Positions 23,080 to 24,669 of a DNA stretch of 24,669 bases are shown here, one piece after another. Below the pieces are notes generated by a model that did no database searches, was not told the origin of the DNA, and saw nothing but the letters and a program-made list of their open reading frames with translations. The position numbers were made by a program, and so were the translations under genes. How positions within the stretch are numbered: position 1 is the first letter of the stretch; each line of letters opens with the position of its first letter. The DNA is taken from positions 1 through 24,669 of the forward strand of contig CAYYNT010000070.1 in the NCBI GenBank assembly GCA_964473155.1. Reading direction: 5' to 3'. Origin of the DNA: JAJFUG01 sp964473155 (lineage in GTDB: Bacteria; Gemmatimonadota; Glassbacteria; GWA2-58-10).

Positions 23080-23808
23080 TTAATGCCTCCCTCGCCTTTT
23101 CCTGCCCGGGGTTATCACCAGCAGGTTGGCGTCGAATGTCAGGATGCCCAGCATGATGGAGCAGATGAGATGGTTCAGCTCCACTTCGTAAATCTGCGTG
23201 TCGCTGACCGGATTGGGCATCAGCGGGTCAGCTACGCGCGCTGTCTTTTCTTTCATATTATAGCCGCACAGCACTACGAAATGCCCGACCGGCACTCCCC
23301 GGATATCATCATAGATCATGCGCGAGCCCTGTTCGATCTCCCGCGCTGTATGATAGAGGTAGGTCGCACACAGGCCGGTGAGGATCGGAGTGCCGTGTTT
23401 GAGCAGCCGTCGGATGAGTGCAGGTTTAAGGTCCTCGAAAGTGATTTTCCCGCCCAGGCTCAGGAAACGCAGGTAAGCTTCCGAGGCGAAACGGATTTTT
23501 TTCCCATCCTTGTGCTTGATCTGTTCGCGGAGCTTGGCCTGTAAGTCGATACGCGGGCTTTGAAACCAGGTGGGGTCGAAAACTTTGACGTCGTACGTGT
23601 AGAGCGTAGCGTCATAGCCGTTCGCCAGGGCATGATGCCCCAGCAGCACGGCCAGAGTTCCGCCGTCCGCCAGCTTGGGCGCCTCATCGATCACCTGCAT
23701 CAGGCTGCGCTCGTCCTCGTAATAATTATAGACCGCATGCAGGCAGGTGGGTCCGCAGGTTATATCGTCGGGTTGAGGCAGTATTTCCAGATGAATCGTG
23801 CTCTGCAT
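23080..23808 (-). CDS. C39-like cysteine peptidase
   Basis: The gene encodes 242 residues and is the first gene of the ligase cluster. ATG 23808 is chosen because the protein's conserved part begins there; no good Shine-Dalgarno is seen, and GTG 23850 would add 14 residues. The catalytic Cys-His-Asp set is visible: QPDDITCGPTCLHAVYNYY (12-30) with oxyanion-hole Gln12 and nucleophile Cys18; GHFVVLCGYN with His176; and VADPLM with Asp194. C39 peptidases usually cut leader peptides after double glycine within ABC exporters; this one is free-standing, with no membrane segment and no signal peptide. Its stop abuts the RLAN ligase start with no gap, so the two are surely cotranscribed. A role in trimming the ligase substrate or product is inference. 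Confidence 0.87.
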   Translation of the reverse strand: MQSTIHLEILPQPDDITCGPTCLHAVYNYYEDERSLMQVIDEAPKLADGGTLAVLLGHHALANGYDATLYTYDVKVFDPTWFQSPRIDLQAKLREQIKHKDGKKIRFASEAYLRFLSLGGKITFEDLKPALIRRLLKHGTPILTGLCATYLYHTAREIEQGSRMIYDDIRGVPVGHFVVLCGYNMKEKTARVADPLMPNPVSDTQIYEVELNHLICSIMLGILTFDANLLVITPGRKRRGRH

Positions 23809-24152
23809 TATGGATGCCGGGAAAAAGTGAAATGCTCCTGAAAAAGGCACGACTACAAATATAAGCGAGAACGGGCTGGATAAGTAAATTTTTCAGGTGA
23901 AATAATGGCCCCGGCAGTCAAGAATGGCAGAAAACCGGTCCGGAAATCCGAGTGGCGCGGCGCGGAGCCGTTTCATCTCGCCGGAAGACTGCATAGAGCC
24001 GGTCCGGTTGATTTTCAGGGGCTGAAATCATGAAAAAGCGCATGAACGCCCTGGTTTGGGAGAGGACAGTCCTGTTTTTCTTGCCAATATACCCCGCGGA
24101 CAGTAAAATATTCTGGCTTGGACATAGAACACAGTTTATGAAAGAATCGAAA
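23809..24152. other. Divergent intergenic region
   Basis: About 340 nt separates the minus-strand peptidase cluster from the plus-strand lipoprotein, so promoters for both should lie here. For the minus strand, TATATT (23863-23858) is a possible -10 element without a good -35. CCGGTCCGG occurs twice (23935-23943 and 23999-24007). An ATG at 24030 is in frame with the lipoprotein and has AGGGG upstream, but would add a 41-residue extension that spoils the signal peptide. Confidence 0.4.
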
Positions 24153-24509
24153 ATGATAAAACAGATGACCTTCCTGCTAATTGCTCTGGCGCTTTTCTCA
24201 GCCGGTTGTGTCAGCGCGCAATTCCATCCCGCAGCCGGTGTTCCAAACTACCCGGCCAGCGACAAGGTGCTGGTGCTGAAGAGCATCCCCGACCGCCCGT
24301 ATGTCACTCTGGGAGAGATAACGGCGCGCGGCCAGGACGAGCGCCGGATAGTTGACAGTATCCGTAAGAAGGCGATGAAAGCGGGCGCCGAGGCGATAAT
24401 CCTTACTCCATCCGAATCCCGCACCAGCGGAATCAAGGAACAGAGGCAGGGTCAGTTTGCGAAGGAAGAGATACTGATGCGGGCGATTGTGATACGCTTC
24501 AGGCAATGA
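24153..24509 (+). CDS. Small lipoprotein of unknown function
   Basis: The gene encodes 118 residues. The start at 24153 (ATG 24138 is equally possible) is chosen because the lipoprotein signal begins there: MIKQMTFLLIALALFSAGC, with cleavage FSAG/C at Cys19. No clear Shine-Dalgarno is visible. The mature part has the pattern DKVLVLKSIPDRPYVTLGEI, then DSIRKKAMKAGAEAIILTP and LMRAIVIRF: beta-strand, helix with a G-A-[ED]-A-[IV] turn, beta-strand, as in small envelope lipoproteins of the RcsF/DUF4156/YbjQ-like type. The assignment to that fold is by pattern only. It is transcribed away from the peptidase-ligase cluster and followed by a terminator. Confidence 0.72.
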   Translation: MIKQMTFLLIALALFSAGCVSAQFHPAAGVPNYPASDKVLVLKSIPDRPYVTLGEITARGQDERRIVDSIRKKAMKAGAEAIILTPSESRTSGIKEQRQGQFAKEEILMRAIVIRFRQ

Positions 24510-24571
24510 AAGCTGCGCCAGGCTGAAACGGTGGCGCAGTGGATGGCTGGAAAGCAGTCCGGATTATTTAT

Positions 24572-24612
24572 GCAGCGGGGGAATCTATATTTCCCGCTGT
24601 TTTGTTTTTTTT
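24572..24612 (+). terminator. Intrinsic terminator of the small lipoprotein gene
   Basis: CAGCGGG (24573-24579) pairs with CCCGCTG (24593-24599) and is followed by TTTTGTTTTTTTT. A second hairpin, CTGCGCCA/TGGCGCAG, lies just after the stop codon (about 24512-24540) but lacks a T run. Confidence 0.85.
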
Positions 24613-24625
24613 GACTTATACTAAT

Positions 24626-24635
24626 TTGACGTCAA
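24626..24635. promoter_or_regulatory. Palindrome upstream of the next gene
   Basis: TTGACGTCAA is a perfect 10-bp palindrome in an AT-rich stretch at the window edge, close to TATAGT (24639-24644). It could be an operator for a gene beginning beyond the window. Confidence 0.3.
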
Positions 24636-24669
24636 TGGTATAGTAATAAGCCAATTAAAGGCGGTCATA

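Overview
The window reads as a chromosomal segment of a Gram-negative, fairly high-GC bacterium. Evidence for a Gram-negative envelope: a TonB-dependent outer-membrane receptor, an outer-membrane beta-barrel of DUF2490 type, and at least nine predicted lipoproteins. Most genes are preceded by clear GGAGG-type Shine-Dalgarno sequences, and GTG and TTG starts are common. The mix of TonB receptor with an N-terminal carboxypeptidase-regulatory-like domain, a dockerin protein and a secreted GH38 enzyme suggests a free-living heterotroph of the FCB superphylum or a related candidate phylum (Glassbacteria- or Latescibacterota-like). That placement is inference; no marker gene is present. I saw no tRNA, rRNA, insertion sequence or CRISPR array.

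Layout. 1-1.5 kb: 3' end of an unrecognised gene with its terminator, an AT-rich stretch, a secreted protein of unknown function, then a decayed second copy of the first gene's 3' tail. 1.55-2.75 kb: a cation diffusion facilitator with an apparently doubled cytoplasmic domain. 2.98-5.61 kb: a modABC molybdate importer operon. 5.8-6.73 kb: a sigma-54-like promoter, a 41-codon ORF and a DUF2490-like outer-membrane protein. 6.84-14.63 kb (minus strand): a TonB-dependent receptor followed by seven tandem paralogous lipoproteins, named here L1 to L7 in transcription order. 14.93-16.64 kb (minus): a secreted dockerin/IPT/Ig protein with a sigma-70-like promoter. 16.77-19.52 kb (minus): a secreted GH38 alpha-mannosidase. 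19.67-23.81 kb (minus): a tight four-gene cluster of C39-like peptidase, RLAN/RimK-type ATP-grasp ligase, GCS2-type ligase and N-formylglutamate amidohydrolase-like enzyme. 24.15-24.51 kb (plus): a small lipoprotein.

Two systems stand out. The first is the receptor plus seven-lipoprotein array. The lipoproteins share a fold-level pattern (Y-x-G-Y, F-x-x-[FY]-S-x-x-G, a G-[DKN]-[YW]-x-G box, and a terminal F-x-P-[FY] motif) but have diverged strongly. They show signs of local gene conversion (a 70-nt identical block in L2 and L3), a paired gain or loss of cysteines (L4 and L5 only), and tail truncation (L6). I recognise no named family for them. The natural reading is a surface or periplasmic substrate-capture array serving one TonB receptor, comparable in layout only to SusC/D or HmuR/HmuY. 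The second is the four-gene ligase/peptidase cluster, with zero or overlapping gene spacing and no signal peptides, which looks like a cytoplasmic pathway that builds and cleaves a glutamyl- or peptide-type amide conjugate.
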